A DNA stretch of 15,344 nucleotides from CAYRGG01 sp964423745. Its GTDB lineage: Bacteria > Pseudomonadota > Gammaproteobacteria > Competibacterales > Competibacteraceae. Within the stretch, counting starts at the first letter, position 1; every line of letters starts with the position of its first letter. Positions 7,739 through 15,041 of the stretch are shown here, in pieces. The stretch covers positions 1-15,344 of the forward strand of contig CAYRGG010000077.1 in NCBI GenBank assembly GCA_964423745.1. Direction: 5' to 3'. The notes under the pieces are model-generated. The model searched no databases, was not told the origin of the DNA, and was given only the letters and a program-made list of their open reading frames with translations. The position numbers were made by a program, and so were the translations under genes.

Positions 7739-8794
7739 ATGAATCCCCTTACCCTATCCCATGATCGGCATAGACGGCTTGTGGAATGCCTAATGCAACG
7801 GGATCCACCCTTGGCGGAGAGTCGCCATTTTACCCTGTACCGATTACATACGGATGCCGATACAAACTTCGTCGAACCTGGAGATATGGTCGTCATTCAC
7901 CATTTTGCGCCTCACCAAATTGATAACGATATTGGCTACTACGTAGCTAACGAATTATTACCCCTGTTGCTAGAAAAGGGTTGCCTTCAACCAGCAAACA
8001 GCACCCAGAGTTACGGTGAACAAGAATTGTTTGAGCGCTATGTAGGGGCTATCGTTCGTTCCATGGACGCCCATGAGGGACGCGCCTGGCAGCGCTTCTA
8101 TGACAACACCTTGCAGGCACTGCAACAGGCTCCAGTCACTGACACAGCGTTAGTCGGTGCTTACGGGGCATCTACAACCGCCAAAGAAGCTACCGCTGGG
8201 CCGGACTTTATTGCTAATTTTGCAGCCATTTACCGGTGTGCTATGACTTTAGTGGACGAGTCTATCGACTCGACAGAAACAGCGACAGTGTTGGACGTGG
8301 CCACCTGTTTCGGTTTCTTTCCGCTGCTGCTGGCTAGCGCTAGCCTAAAACCCAAGATCATTATCGGTTGTGATCTTAATCCCGCTTTAGTCAAGCTGGC
8401 CAACGATTATGCCCGGAGTCAGCAGTTAAACCAAGTCCGGTTTAGCGTTGAGGATATGTTAACCCCCCATGGAACGTCTGTAAGAACTAGCGTAGCAACA
8501 CCCTCCTCCTTTCAGGTGGTCACGGCTTTGCATTTTCTGGAACATTTAGAAACCCACCAGACCCCTAGCGTGCTAGCACGCCTTTGGGATTTGACCGAAC
8601 AGCGGTTAATTATTGCCGTGCCTTTGGAAGAAACCCCCGACTCCCGCTTTGGCCACCAACAGGTTTTCAATCGTCAGCGCTTACTGGACATGGGCCAGGC
8701 ATTAGGCGGCGCTCAATGCCATTATTATGAATACTACGGCGGCTGGCTGGTGGCGGATCGCATGGCAACTTTAAATGATACAGCGATACAGTAG
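7739..8794 (+). CDS. mftM: MftM-like SAM methyltransferase (mycofactocin oligosaccharide methyltransferase)
   Basis: The 351-aa protein has an N-terminal domain of about 140 residues with the pattern FVEPGDMVVIHHFAPHQ at 44-60, followed by a class I methyltransferase domain. Motif I is VLDVATCFGFF at 184-194, where TCFGF replaces the usual GxGxG. The acidic residue for the SAM ribose is D212 in GCDLNP, EDM is at 238-240, and TALHFLEHL at 262-270. The VPLEETPDSRFGHQQVF block lies at 294-310. This layout fits MftM, which in mycobacteria 2-O-methylates the glucose chain of mycofactocin; I assign it from memory of the family plus the adjacent mftC. The alternative is a generic methyltransferase of the same operon. 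A strong AGGAAGGGAAAGG precedes the ATG. The stop TAG lies in the ribosome site of mftC, so the two are coupled. Confidence 0.72.
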   Translation: MNPLTLSHDRHRRLVECLMQRDPPLAESRHFTLYRLHTDADTNFVEPGDMVVIHHFAPHQIDNDIGYYVANELLPLLLEKGCLQPANSTQSYGEQELFERYVGAIVRSMDAHEGRAWQRFYDNTLQALQQAPVTDTALVGAYGASTTAKEATAGPDFIANFAAIYRCAMTLVDESIDSTETATVLDVATCFGFFPLLLASASLKPKIIIGCDLNPALVKLANDYARSQQLNQVRFSVEDMLTPHGTSVRTSVATPSSFQVVTALHFLEHLETHQTPSVLARLWDLTEQRLIIAVPLEETPDSRFGHQQVFNRQRLLDMGQALGGAQCHYYEYYGGWLVADRMATLNDTAIQ

Positions 8795-8802
8795 AGGACT
8801 TC

Positions 8803-9861
8803 ATGAGTTACGAGATTTTTCAGCAAGGTTTAAGCGCCCCCATTTGCCTCACTTGGGAAATCACCTATGGCTGCAACCTGCGCTGCGTGCATTGTTTGTC
8901 CTCATCAGGCAAACGCCACCCTAAAGAGCTGAATACTGCAGAGGCCAAGGGTCTCATCGACGAATGGGCCGCTATGAAGGTCTTCTATATCAATGTAGGT
9001 GGTGGTGAACCCATGAGCCGACGGGACTTTTACGAGCTCATGGAATACACCTTGGCGCGGGGCATCGGCGTCAAGTTCAGCACCAATGGAACCCTTATCG
9101 ACGACACTGCCGCCGTCTGGATCGCCTCCCAGGACTATTTAGACGTACAGATCAGTATCGATGGAGCAACCTCGGAAACCAATGACCCGATTCGTGGCGA
9201 AGGGTCTTATGAAAAGGCCCGCCACGCCATGGAGCGGCTTGCTAAACAACGCTTTCCCTTTAAGATCAACGCCACCGTCACCCGGGACAATTGCACGCAG
9301 CTGGATGCCTTCTATGACCTGGCCCAACAATACCGCGCTGAATTGCGGCTTACCCGGTTGCGCCCCACCGGTCGGGGCAGCGACGTGTGGGAAAATCTGC
9401 GACCGGATCACGCCCAAAACCATACGCTTTATAAATGGCTAGTCAGTCATCCCGATGTGCTCACCGGGGATTCCTTTTTTCATTTGTCGGCTTATGGGGA
9501 ATCCCTGGAAGGACTCAATATGTGTGGCGCGGGACGTATCGTCTGTTGTGTAGACCCCATCGGTGAGGTATATGCCTGTCCATTTCTCCTGGATGATAGC
9601 TTTTCCGGCGGTAATGTACGCCAACCGGGGGGATTTACGGATATCTGGCGCACTTCGCCTTTATTTAACCACTTGCGGGAATGGCAAGTGGGTGGCCATT
9701 GTCACACCTGCAATGCCTACGACAAATGTCATGGCGGTTGTATCGCCGTGAAGCATTTCACTGGCCGTTCTGTGGATGCCCCTGACCCAGACTGTATCTT
9801 TCAAGCACCCTCTCCGTTACTCGTAACGGCTGAAACACCCATAGGATCTACCTATGATTAG
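8803..9861 (+). CDS. mftC: Mycofactocin radical SAM/SPASM maturase MftC
   Basis: MftC modifies the C-terminal Val-Tyr of the precursor peptide MftA (oxidative decarboxylation and ring closure) on the way to the redox cofactor mycofactocin. The radical SAM cluster motif CxxxCxxC is C24, C28, C31, in the family-typical context LTWEITYGCNLRCVHCLSSSG. GGGEP is at 66-70, KFSTNGT at 91-97 and VQISIDGA at 115-122. The TRLRPTGRGSDVW block at 184-196 and TGDSFFHLSAYGESLEGLNMCGAGR at 221-245 closely follow the actinobacterial MftC sequence as I recall it. The SPASM part carries C241, C248/C249, C259, C300, C303, C309, C313 and C331 for auxiliary Fe-S clusters. The length (352 aa) is close to that of MftC from Actinobacteria. 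AGAGGAC precedes the ATG. The stop lies inside a palindromic repeat. No MftA or MftB gene adjoins it. Confidence 0.9.
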   Translation: MSYEIFQQGLSAPICLTWEITYGCNLRCVHCLSSSGKRHPKELNTAEAKGLIDEWAAMKVFYINVGGGEPMSRRDFYELMEYTLARGIGVKFSTNGTLIDDTAAVWIASQDYLDVQISIDGATSETNDPIRGEGSYEKARHAMERLAKQRFPFKINATVTRDNCTQLDAFYDLAQQYRAELRLTRLRPTGRGSDVWENLRPDHAQNHTLYKWLVSHPDVLTGDSFFHLSAYGESLEGLNMCGAGRIVCCVDPIGEVYACPFLLDDSFSGGNVRQPGGFTDIWRTSPLFNHLREWQVGGHCHTCNAYDKCHGGCIAVKHFTGRSVDAPDPDCIFQAPSPLLVTAETPIGSTYD

Positions 9862-9964
9862 GACTTGCGTAGCTCGTAAAAGAGGTGTCGACGGCCCGGA
9901 AGGCCGTCGTCAAGCCTACATGGATGTATTTACGGCGTCCTCTGGAACGAGCTGGGTAAGTCCT
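9860..9964. repeat. Long palindromic repeat element between mftC and the first OYE gene
   Basis: Outer arms of 18 bases (9860-9877 and 9947-9964; AGGACTTGCGTAGCTCGT against the complement of the right arm) match at 15 positions, and two of the three mismatches would be G-U pairs in RNA. Inside are AGAGG (9881-9885) with CCTCT (9939-9943), and a perfect 8-bp stem 9889-9896 with 9902-9909 (CGACGGCC/GGCCGTCG). The segment 9914-9938, with CATGGATGTATTTACGGCG, resembles dispersed intergenic repeats I recall from other gammaproteobacteria (unverified). The left arm contains the last two bases of the mftC stop codon. It is probably a MITE- or REP-like unit that drifted into the operon; no protein gene is encoded. 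Confidence 0.7.
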
Positions 9965-10005
9965 GAACTTATCATTTTTAAAGCCAGCCCCCAGAGCAAG
10001 CTAAG

Positions 10006-11982
10006 ATGAGCAATTCAACAGCGCCTATCTACGAAGGTCTCTTGGCCCCCCTGTCCCTGGGTCCAAAGACCTCACCCAATCGTTTTGTGTTTGCTGCCCA
10101 TCAAACCAACTTCGCCATCCATAACCGCTTTGAAAAACGTCATGCGGCTTACTATGCGGCCCGGGCCGCCGGTGGTGTTGGGTTGATCGTTTTGGAAGGC
10201 AGCGTCGTGGATCCCTCAGATCGCCCCTATGAGTACACCATCTTTGGTTTTGATGAACGGGTGGTGGAGGGCTACCAACTGATGGCGGACGCTATTCATC
10301 AGCACGGTAGTTTGGTATTGGCGCAGCTCACCCACAGCGGTCTGCAGGGTAGCAGCCATGTTTCTCAATTACCCCTATGGTCGCCTTCTCCTGTGCCCGA
10401 GGTGAGCAGTCGAGAAATGCCCAAGGAGATGGAAACCCATGACATTAAAACCGTGATCGACGGATTCGCTCGCACGGCGAAAAACGCCATGCAAGGGGGT
10501 TTAGACGGCGTGGAGATCAATGCAGGACAAGATAGCTTGATCCGCCAATTTATGTCCCCCCTCACCAATCAACGGGGTGATGAATACGGCGGTGATCTAG
10601 ATAACCGGTTGCGTTTTGTTCGGGAAGTGATTCAAGTGGTACGTAGTCAAGTGGGCGGGCAGGGTATCCTGGGACTACGTCTTTGCGGCGATGAATATGC
10701 CCCCTGGGCTGGTATAAAACCGGAAGATGCCGTAGAGATTGCCCAAGTCCTTGCTAGCGAGGGACAACTGGACTTTATCAGCGTCACCAGTGGCAGTATT
10801 TACAGCGGCCATCAAACCCGACCGGGCCTGTATATGCCCCCCGGCTTTGCCCTTCATTTGGCAGCCAACATCAAAGCTGCCGTGGATTTGCCGGTGTTTG
10901 CCCAAGGCAGTATTGCCGATCCCCCCATGGCCGCTCAAGCCATCACGGAGCAACAGGCCGATGGGGTGGAAATGACCCGCGCCTTGATTGCCGATCCTGA
11001 ATTGCCTAATAAGGTACGGGATGGTCGCCTAGAGGATATACGGCCTGGGATTCTCTCTAATCAAGACAATATCATCGGACAGGTGCAAAACCCCCGCCTG
11101 AGTTGTGTCAATAACCCCGCGGCAGGTTATGAAATGGACGCTGAATTCGCCCCCCTAGCTCGGGCGCCGGTGCCGCAAGACGTCATGGTGGTGGGCGGTG
11201 GCGCAGCAGGTCTGGAAGCCGCTCGAGTGGCCGCGCTGCGAGGCCACACGGTCACCCTCCATGAAAAAAGCGATCACTTAGGCGGCGCTTTGCGACTCGC
11301 CGCCCAGGCCCCAGGCCGGGAGCGATTATCCCTGGCCGTGGATTGGTTGGAAGCTCAGGTGCGCAAACTGGGGGTTACCATCAAAACCAACAGCGAAGTC
11401 ACTAGCGAACAGGTGAAGCTTGAGGCGCCCGCTGCAGTGATTGTGACGACGGGGGGAATTCCTCAAACCCAAGGCGCCGTGGATTTTGACCCCAAAGCAC
11501 GGGTGGTCAACCCTCGCCAGGTGTACCAGGGCGATATTCCTGAATCAACCGGTAAGGCGGTACTATTGGATACCATTGGCGATCAGGTGGGTATGGGTGT
11601 CGCGGAATGGTTAGCTGAGCGAGGTTGGCAAGTGACAGTGGTCACCGGCGACATGTTTGTCGGTCAGCGCCTAACAGCATCCATGGAGTTAACGCCGTGG
11701 AATCAGCGGGCTGCTGCTAAGGGCATCGTGTTTAAACCGCAGATTGATGTGCAGGCTGTGGCAGAACGGGCTGTTGTAGGTGTGGATCATTTTGATCGTC
11801 AACCGCAACAGATCGAAGACGTGGACCTGGTGGTGGATGTTACCCATGAACTACCCAATGAAAGTCTTTATTTTGCTTTGAAACGGGCCGGTCAACGGGT
11901 GTTTCGAGCAGGAGATTGTGTGGCGCCTCGCTATATGCAGCAGGCGATTTTAGAAGGTTATCGCGTGGGCCGGGAGGTGTAG
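10006..11982 (+). CDS. Mycofactocin-associated FadH/OYE-family flavoprotein, type 1
   Basis: The 658-aa protein has an FMN-binding OYE-like TIM barrel (about 10-345) and a C-terminal FAD/NAD(P)-binding half, with GGGAAG at 397-402 and the FAD-closing GDCVAPR near 637. This is the layout of 2,4-dienoyl-CoA reductase (FadH) and trimethylamine dehydrogenase. Two departures stand out. In the barrel, the catalytic EIHxxH/NxY motif reads EINAGQDS (N172, Q175, S177). In the linker, three of the four [4Fe-4S] cysteines are absent: 348-355 reads GILSNQDN, and only C367 remains. The cysteine used for covalent FMN in trimethylamine dehydrogenase is also missing (Q33 region). Proteins of this kind are known near mycofactocin genes, with unknown function. 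With its paralog, EtfA and ETF-QO next door, I infer a role in electron transfer, perhaps as a partner subunit. No clear ribosome site precedes the ATG. Confidence 0.87.
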   Translation: MSNSTAPIYEGLLAPLSLGPKTSPNRFVFAAHQTNFAIHNRFEKRHAAYYAARAAGGVGLIVLEGSVVDPSDRPYEYTIFGFDERVVEGYQLMADAIHQHGSLVLAQLTHSGLQGSSHVSQLPLWSPSPVPEVSSREMPKEMETHDIKTVIDGFARTAKNAMQGGLDGVEINAGQDSLIRQFMSPLTNQRGDEYGGDLDNRLRFVREVIQVVRSQVGGQGILGLRLCGDEYAPWAGIKPEDAVEIAQVLASEGQLDFISVTSGSIYSGHQTRPGLYMPPGFALHLAANIKAAVDLPVFAQGSIADPPMAAQAITEQQADGVEMTRALIADPELPNKVRDGRLEDIRPGILSNQDNIIGQVQNPRLSCVNNPAAGYEMDAEFAPLARAPVPQDVMVVGGGAAGLEAARVAALRGHTVTLHEKSDHLGGALRLAAQAPGRERLSLAVDWLEAQVRKLGVTIKTNSEVTSEQVKLEAPAAVIVTTGGIPQTQGAVDFDPKARVVNPRQVYQGDIPESTGKAVLLDTIGDQVGMGVAEWLAERGWQVTVVTGDMFVGQRLTASMELTPWNQRAAAKGIVFKPQIDVQAVAERAVVGVDHFDRQPQQIEDVDLVVDVTHELPNESLYFALKRAGQRVFRAGDCVAPRYMQQAILEGYRVGREV

Positions 11983-11987
11983 CAACG

Positions 11988-13946
11988 ATGAGTGGTCAAG
12001 CAAAACTGTTATTTACACCCCTGCAAGTCGGCAGTATCACGGTGCAAAACCGCATCGTGTTTTCGGCTCACCTAACCAACTATGCAGAAGACTTTATGCC
12101 CAGCGAGCGGCATGCTTACTATTACCGCGAGCGGGCCCGGGGCGGAGCCGGTCTTATCATCACCGAGGAGCACTCTACCCACCCGACGGATCACCCCTAC
12201 GAAAAACTGATCCACGCCTTTACGCCGAAGGTGATACCCGGTTATCGCCAGATGACCGAGATGGTTCACCGGGAAGGCGTTCCCATCCTTGCCCAAATCA
12301 ATCATAACGGCGGTCAGAGCAGCGGTATGTTCACCCGCTTAGCAGCCTGGGCGCCATCCGCGATAGCCGATCCCCTGTTTCGCGAAGTGCCTAAAGCTGT
12401 GGAGCATGAGGACATTCAGAAAGTCATTCAAGGCTACGCCAAAGTGGCGGAATACACCAAGCAAGGGGGCTTTGATGGGGTGGAACTGCAATGTTCCCAT
12501 TCCTCCATCGTGCGCCAGTTTTTGTCCCGCAACACCAACAAACGCACCGATCAATACGGAGGCAGCCTGGAAAACCGTATGCGTTTGCTGCGGGAAATCA
12601 TTGCCGCCATTCGTATCGCCGTGGGCCGGAACTATGTGATGAGTGTACGTTTATGTGGCGACGAGTTAATTCGCGATGGCATTACCATCGATGAAGCCGT
12701 AGCGGTGGCGCAAATCTTGGAACAAGATGGGCAGATCGACTGTATCAATACCAGCATCGGCACGGCTACGCAAAGCCTTTATATGATTGAAGCTTCCATG
12801 CGGATTCCACCCAATTATGCCTTGTTTATTCCGTCAGCGATTCGCAAAGCGGTGCGCTTGCCGGTAATCGGTGTGGGACGGGTCAAGGATCCCATACAAG
12901 CAGAGCGTATATTGGCTGAGGGCCATGCCGATCTGGTGGGTGTCGTCCGGGCGCAGATCGCTGATCCCGAATTTGCACGCAAATCTCGGGAAAATCGTGC
13001 CGATGATATTCGCTTGTGTTTGTCCTGTAACCAAGAATGTGTCGGGCGTATGGGACTCAATCGCTGGCTAGGTTGTATTGAAACCCCCGCCACGGGTCGG
13101 GAAAAAACCCATGGCGTGGGCACCCTTCAACCGGCTCCAGCGGCCAAAAAAGTACTGGTCATCGGTGCTGGGCCTGCGGGTCTCAAAGCCGCTGTCGTAG
13201 CTGCCCGACGTGGCCATCGGGTGACATTGTGGGAAAAAGAACCTAATCTCGGCGGACAAGTGGTTTGGGCAGTAAAGGTGACTAACCGCGCCGAATACGG
13301 TGACATCGTGCGCAACTTGGTCCATGAACTGCCCCAGGCAGGGGTAAAGGTGCAAACGGGGGTCATCGCTAGCGCCGAGTCGGTACTAGCGGAAAAGCCC
13401 GATGCCGTCGTAATAGCCACCGGATCTACACCCGACCGCCACGCTTTTCCTGGCGCTGACGGCCCGGAAGTGGCGGATGTCACCGATATTTTGTCAGGCG
13501 AAGTTAAACCCGGTAAGCGTGTGATTATCTTGGATAAACTTGGTTTTCACGAAGCCACTAGCGGCGCCGAATATATGGCGGAACAGGGTTGCGAGGTGGA
13601 AGTGGTCACCCCTACCCTCTATGTGGGGCAAGATCTCAGCATAACCTTAGATTTAGAAAATTGGTATCGACGCGCCCGTAAGCTGGGAATTACCTGCACG
13701 CCTAATCATTCCCCTCTGAGTATCCAAGACGGCGTAGTCACGGCGTTGCACAATTACAGTGGTCAAATGGTGAATTTTGCTAAGGCGGACACCGTGGTTT
13801 TGGCGGTACATCGTAAAACAGAGCACAGTCTCTACGATGCCCTCAAGGGTCAAATCAACGAACTACACCGGATTGGTGATTGCGTGGCGCCGCGCCGCGC
13901 CCATGCCGCCATCATTGAAGGCGAAAAAGCCGGGAGAGCCCTATAA
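11988..13946 (+). CDS. Mycofactocin-associated FadH/OYE-family flavoprotein, type 2
   Basis: This 652-aa paralog of the preceding gene has the same FMN barrel plus FAD/NAD(P) half, but keeps the [4Fe-4S] site: C344, C347, C351 and C363 (CLSCNQEC, then 11 residues to C). The dinucleotide motif GAGPAG is at 393-398 and the FAD-closing GDCVAPRR is near the C terminus. In the barrel the usual EIHxxH/NxY motif reads ELQCSHSS: Q168, H171, S173. H171 corresponds to the histidine kept in trimethylamine dehydrogenase, while the first histidine and the tyrosine are lost. The ATG at 11988 follows GGGAGGT at good spacing and lies 5 bases after the previous stop; a longer frame back to 11916 overlaps the upstream gene and is unlikely. 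The stop abuts the etfA start with no gap. I infer that it passes electrons to ETF, as trimethylamine dehydrogenase does. Confidence 0.9.
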   Translation: MSGQAKLLFTPLQVGSITVQNRIVFSAHLTNYAEDFMPSERHAYYYRERARGGAGLIITEEHSTHPTDHPYEKLIHAFTPKVIPGYRQMTEMVHREGVPILAQINHNGGQSSGMFTRLAAWAPSAIADPLFREVPKAVEHEDIQKVIQGYAKVAEYTKQGGFDGVELQCSHSSIVRQFLSRNTNKRTDQYGGSLENRMRLLREIIAAIRIAVGRNYVMSVRLCGDELIRDGITIDEAVAVAQILEQDGQIDCINTSIGTATQSLYMIEASMRIPPNYALFIPSAIRKAVRLPVIGVGRVKDPIQAERILAEGHADLVGVVRAQIADPEFARKSRENRADDIRLCLSCNQECVGRMGLNRWLGCIETPATGREKTHGVGTLQPAPAAKKVLVIGAGPAGLKAAVVAARRGHRVTLWEKEPNLGGQVVWAVKVTNRAEYGDIVRNLVHELPQAGVKVQTGVIASAESVLAEKPDAVVIATGSTPDRHAFPGADGPEVADVTDILSGEVKPGKRVIILDKLGFHEATSGAEYMAEQGCEVEVVTPTLYVGQDLSITLDLENWYRRARKLGITCTPNHSPLSIQDGVVTALHNYSGQMVNFAKADTVVLAVHRKTEHSLYDALKGQINELHRIGDCVAPRRAHAAIIEGEKAGRAL

Positions 13947-14990
13947 ATGACAAAAACGCTGATCATCATTGCGGAAACAGAAAATGGCGAACTGACCCTT
14001 CCCACTTTAGAATGCGTGGGCGAGGGCCGGGAAGTCGCTAACAGTTTGCAGGCTCAAGTACATGTTTTGCTTCCCGGTTATCAAGTGGCGGGTCTGGTAG
14101 ACACCTTAACCGCCCATGGCGCCGATCAAGTGACTCTTATCGAGCACCCGGCCCTGGCTCAATTTAGCGCCGATGCCTGGCTCGCGGCCCTTGCCCCAGT
14201 GCTAAAAGAGACGGATGCCCTATTGGCCCTGGCACCGGACACCGGTCATGTGCGGGCGTGGCTGCCGAAGTTATCCATTCGCTGGCGGATACCCCTAGTA
14301 AGCCGCTGTATTCAAGTACGGATCATTGCCGATGGCTACCCTGAGATGATCCGCGTTACCCATGATGGTGCGCGCCATGAGCGCTTGGTCTGGCCGGTGG
14401 CCACCCTGGCTGGGGTGATGCTGGTTCCCGGTATCCGGGGGGTAAGCACCCCGCGTTTGGGTCGGCAAGCCCAAGTCAAACACATTGAACCTCAGCTGGA
14501 TCCTAGCAGCTTCCGTGACCAGACAATACGTACCCTACCGGCGGATCCTCGCACAGTGGATATCGCCGAAGCGGAACGTATTGTTGCGGGGGGTTTAGGC
14601 TTAGGCAAACCGGAAGGCGTGACTGAATTAGAGCGCTTGGCCGATCTGCTGAACGCAGCCTTGGGAGGCACTCGAGTGATTTCTGACCGCGGCTGGCTAC
14701 CCGTGGAACGTTATATCGGCACCACCGGCAAGATTGTCGCACCAAAACTCTATTTGGGGTTTGGCATCTCCGGCGCGACGCAACATTTGGCCGGTATTAC
14801 CGGTAGTGAACACATCGTCGCTGTCAATACTGATCGCACTTCACCATTGCTCAATATGGCAGATCTCGGCATCGTCGGTGATCTCAATGAAGTTGTGCCG
14901 ATTTTACTGGAGAAACTGGCCAAACGTAAGGCGCAAAGATCAGCCAAGGCAAACGTAACCGATGCAGCGGTCACGGAAACGTCGGCTTAG
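13947..14990 (+). CDS. etfA: Electron transfer flavoprotein alpha subunit
   Basis: EtfA carries FAD in the EtfA/EtfB dimer that ferries electrons from flavoprotein dehydrogenases to ETF-quinone oxidoreductase. The 347-aa protein has the N-terminal ETF domain (about 1-200) and the FAD domain: R248 in SDRGW, then TGKIVAPKLYLGFGISGATQ with HLAGI at 260-284, AVNTD at 292-296 and ADLGIVGD at 305-312. These are the hallmark segments of the alpha subunit. The N-terminal domain is divergent, with an unusual HVRAWLPKLSIRW segment around 101-113 where most EtfA proteins have a more standard pattern. The C terminus has a Lys/Arg-rich, Ala-rich tail of about 20 residues. The start codon directly follows the stop of the OYE-like gene, so translation is coupled. 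EtfB is not upstream and must be downstream or elsewhere. Confidence 0.93.
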   Translation: MTKTLIIIAETENGELTLPTLECVGEGREVANSLQAQVHVLLPGYQVAGLVDTLTAHGADQVTLIEHPALAQFSADAWLAALAPVLKETDALLALAPDTGHVRAWLPKLSIRWRIPLVSRCIQVRIIADGYPEMIRVTHDGARHERLVWPVATLAGVMLVPGIRGVSTPRLGRQAQVKHIEPQLDPSSFRDQTIRTLPADPRTVDIAEAERIVAGGLGLGKPEGVTELERLADLLNAALGGTRVISDRGWLPVERYIGTTGKIVAPKLYLGFGISGATQHLAGITGSEHIVAVNTDRTSPLLNMADLGIVGDLNEVVPILLEKLAKRKAQRSAKANVTDAAVTETSA

Positions 14991-15025
14991 GGTAAATGGC
15001 TGAATTTTTCAGATATCAAAACAAT

Positions 15026-15041
15026 TAATGGTTAACCATTA
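15026..15041. promoter_or_regulatory. 16-bp perfect palindrome at the fixC-like start codon
   Basis: TAATGGTTAACCATTA is a perfect palindrome that ends on the first base of the ATG of the last gene, in the 50-base gap after etfA. It takes the place where a ribosome site would be; no GGAG-like sequence is seen. It could be a binding site for a dimeric regulator or a small leader hairpin. Confidence 0.4.

Noticed and set aside
9517..9534. MCGAG-coding stretch as a possible MftA C terminus
   Set aside because: It lies inside MftC in the conserved LNMCGAGR block and is not followed by Val-Tyr and a stop.
9860..9964. tRNA, small RNA gene or CRISPR repeat
   Set aside because: Single unit without spacers, no tRNA arms or CCA end; nested inverted repeats fit a mobile repeat better.
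11916..11987. Longer start for the second OYE gene
   Set aside because: It overlaps the coding end of the first OYE gene, while ATG 11988 has GGGAGGT at good spacing and the usual N terminus for the barrel.
12815..13483. Antisense frames of about 100 codons opposite the second OYE gene
   Set aside because: Shadows of the high-GC coding strand, with no domain and no start context.
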